A DNA stretch of 34,140 nt from positions 1-34,140 of the forward strand of contig CAMVTO010000025.1 in the NCBI GenBank assembly GCA_947170435.1. Reading direction: 5' to 3'. This document shows, piece by piece, positions 34,086 to 34,140 of this stretch; position 1 is the first letter of the stretch; the number at the start of each line of letters is the position of its first letter. Under the pieces are notes generated by a model, which worked only from the letters and a program-made list of their open reading frames with translations, had not been told where the DNA came from and did not search any database. The stretch is from an uncultured Clostridia bacterium. Lineage in GTDB: Bacteria; Bacillota; Clostridia; Oscillospirales; Oscillospiraceae. The position numbers and the translations under genes are program-made.

Positions 34086-34140
34086 TGTTAGCGCCGGGAA
34101 CTCACAGCCATTTTGAGTCGGGAAAATTCAGCCAATTCTG
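34086..34140 (+). mobile_element. End of a probable IS21-family insertion sequence (partial)
   Basis: The sequence from 34086 begins TGTTAGCGCCGGGAACTCAC, replacing glgP homology exactly at that base. Two direct repeats, GGGAACTCACAGCCA (34096-34110) and GGGAAAATTCAGCCA (34120-34134), are offset by 24 bp. IS21-family elements start with TG and carry several internal terminal repeats, so this fits; the transposase genes (istA, istB) would be outside the window. Confidence 0.6.

Overview
This window is GC-rich chromosomal DNA from a spore-forming member of the Clostridia. An Oscillospiraceae-like relative is my best guess, inferred from the intact sigK, a spoIIM-type gene, the AddAB recombination system, the non-mevalonate gene ispE and several small protein families I associate with that group. 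Most of it is ordinary housekeeping sequence, densely packed, with many 4-bp ATGA overlaps between consecutive genes. I see no rRNA, tRNA, CRISPR array or prophage.

Layout. Bases 1-2204 (+) hold the end of a membrane protein, an M18 aminopeptidase and the sporulation sigma factor sigK. Bases 2250-5749 (-) hold enolase, a SpoIIM-family protein and glutamyl-tRNA synthetase. A compact divergent promoter at 5779-5841 then drives gltX-spoIIM leftward and a trpS, tagO, mnaA, unknown-gene operon rightward; tagO and mnaA start wall teichoic acid or related glycopolymer synthesis. Bases 10055-11085 (-) carry three small uncharacterised proteins in one operon. Next come nth and a CPBP membrane protease (+), a DUF378 protein (-), DUF1015-ispE (+), a 329-bp gap with a possible broken spoIIR start, and the addB-addA-aroA-phosphoesterase operon (+). 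The proteostasis block follows: tig, clpP, clpX, lon, engB and pyrH.

The right end is accessory. After a strong terminator behind pyrH there is a short cassette: a 59-residue protein, a TnpV-like transposon protein and a secreted stalk-domain protein. Then comes the C-terminal third of glycogen phosphorylase on the minus strand, cut off at 34085/34086 by what looks like the end of an IS21-type element running out of the window.

The most unusual items are the three-gene small-protein operon (one member has ten consecutive prolines and a very hydrophobic C-terminus), the histone-H1-like lysine-rich repeat tail on trigger factor, the duplicated IDLHPAV motif on the TagO tail, the TnpV cassette, and the interrupted glgP. 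I found no clear candidate for a wholly new defence or metabolic system.
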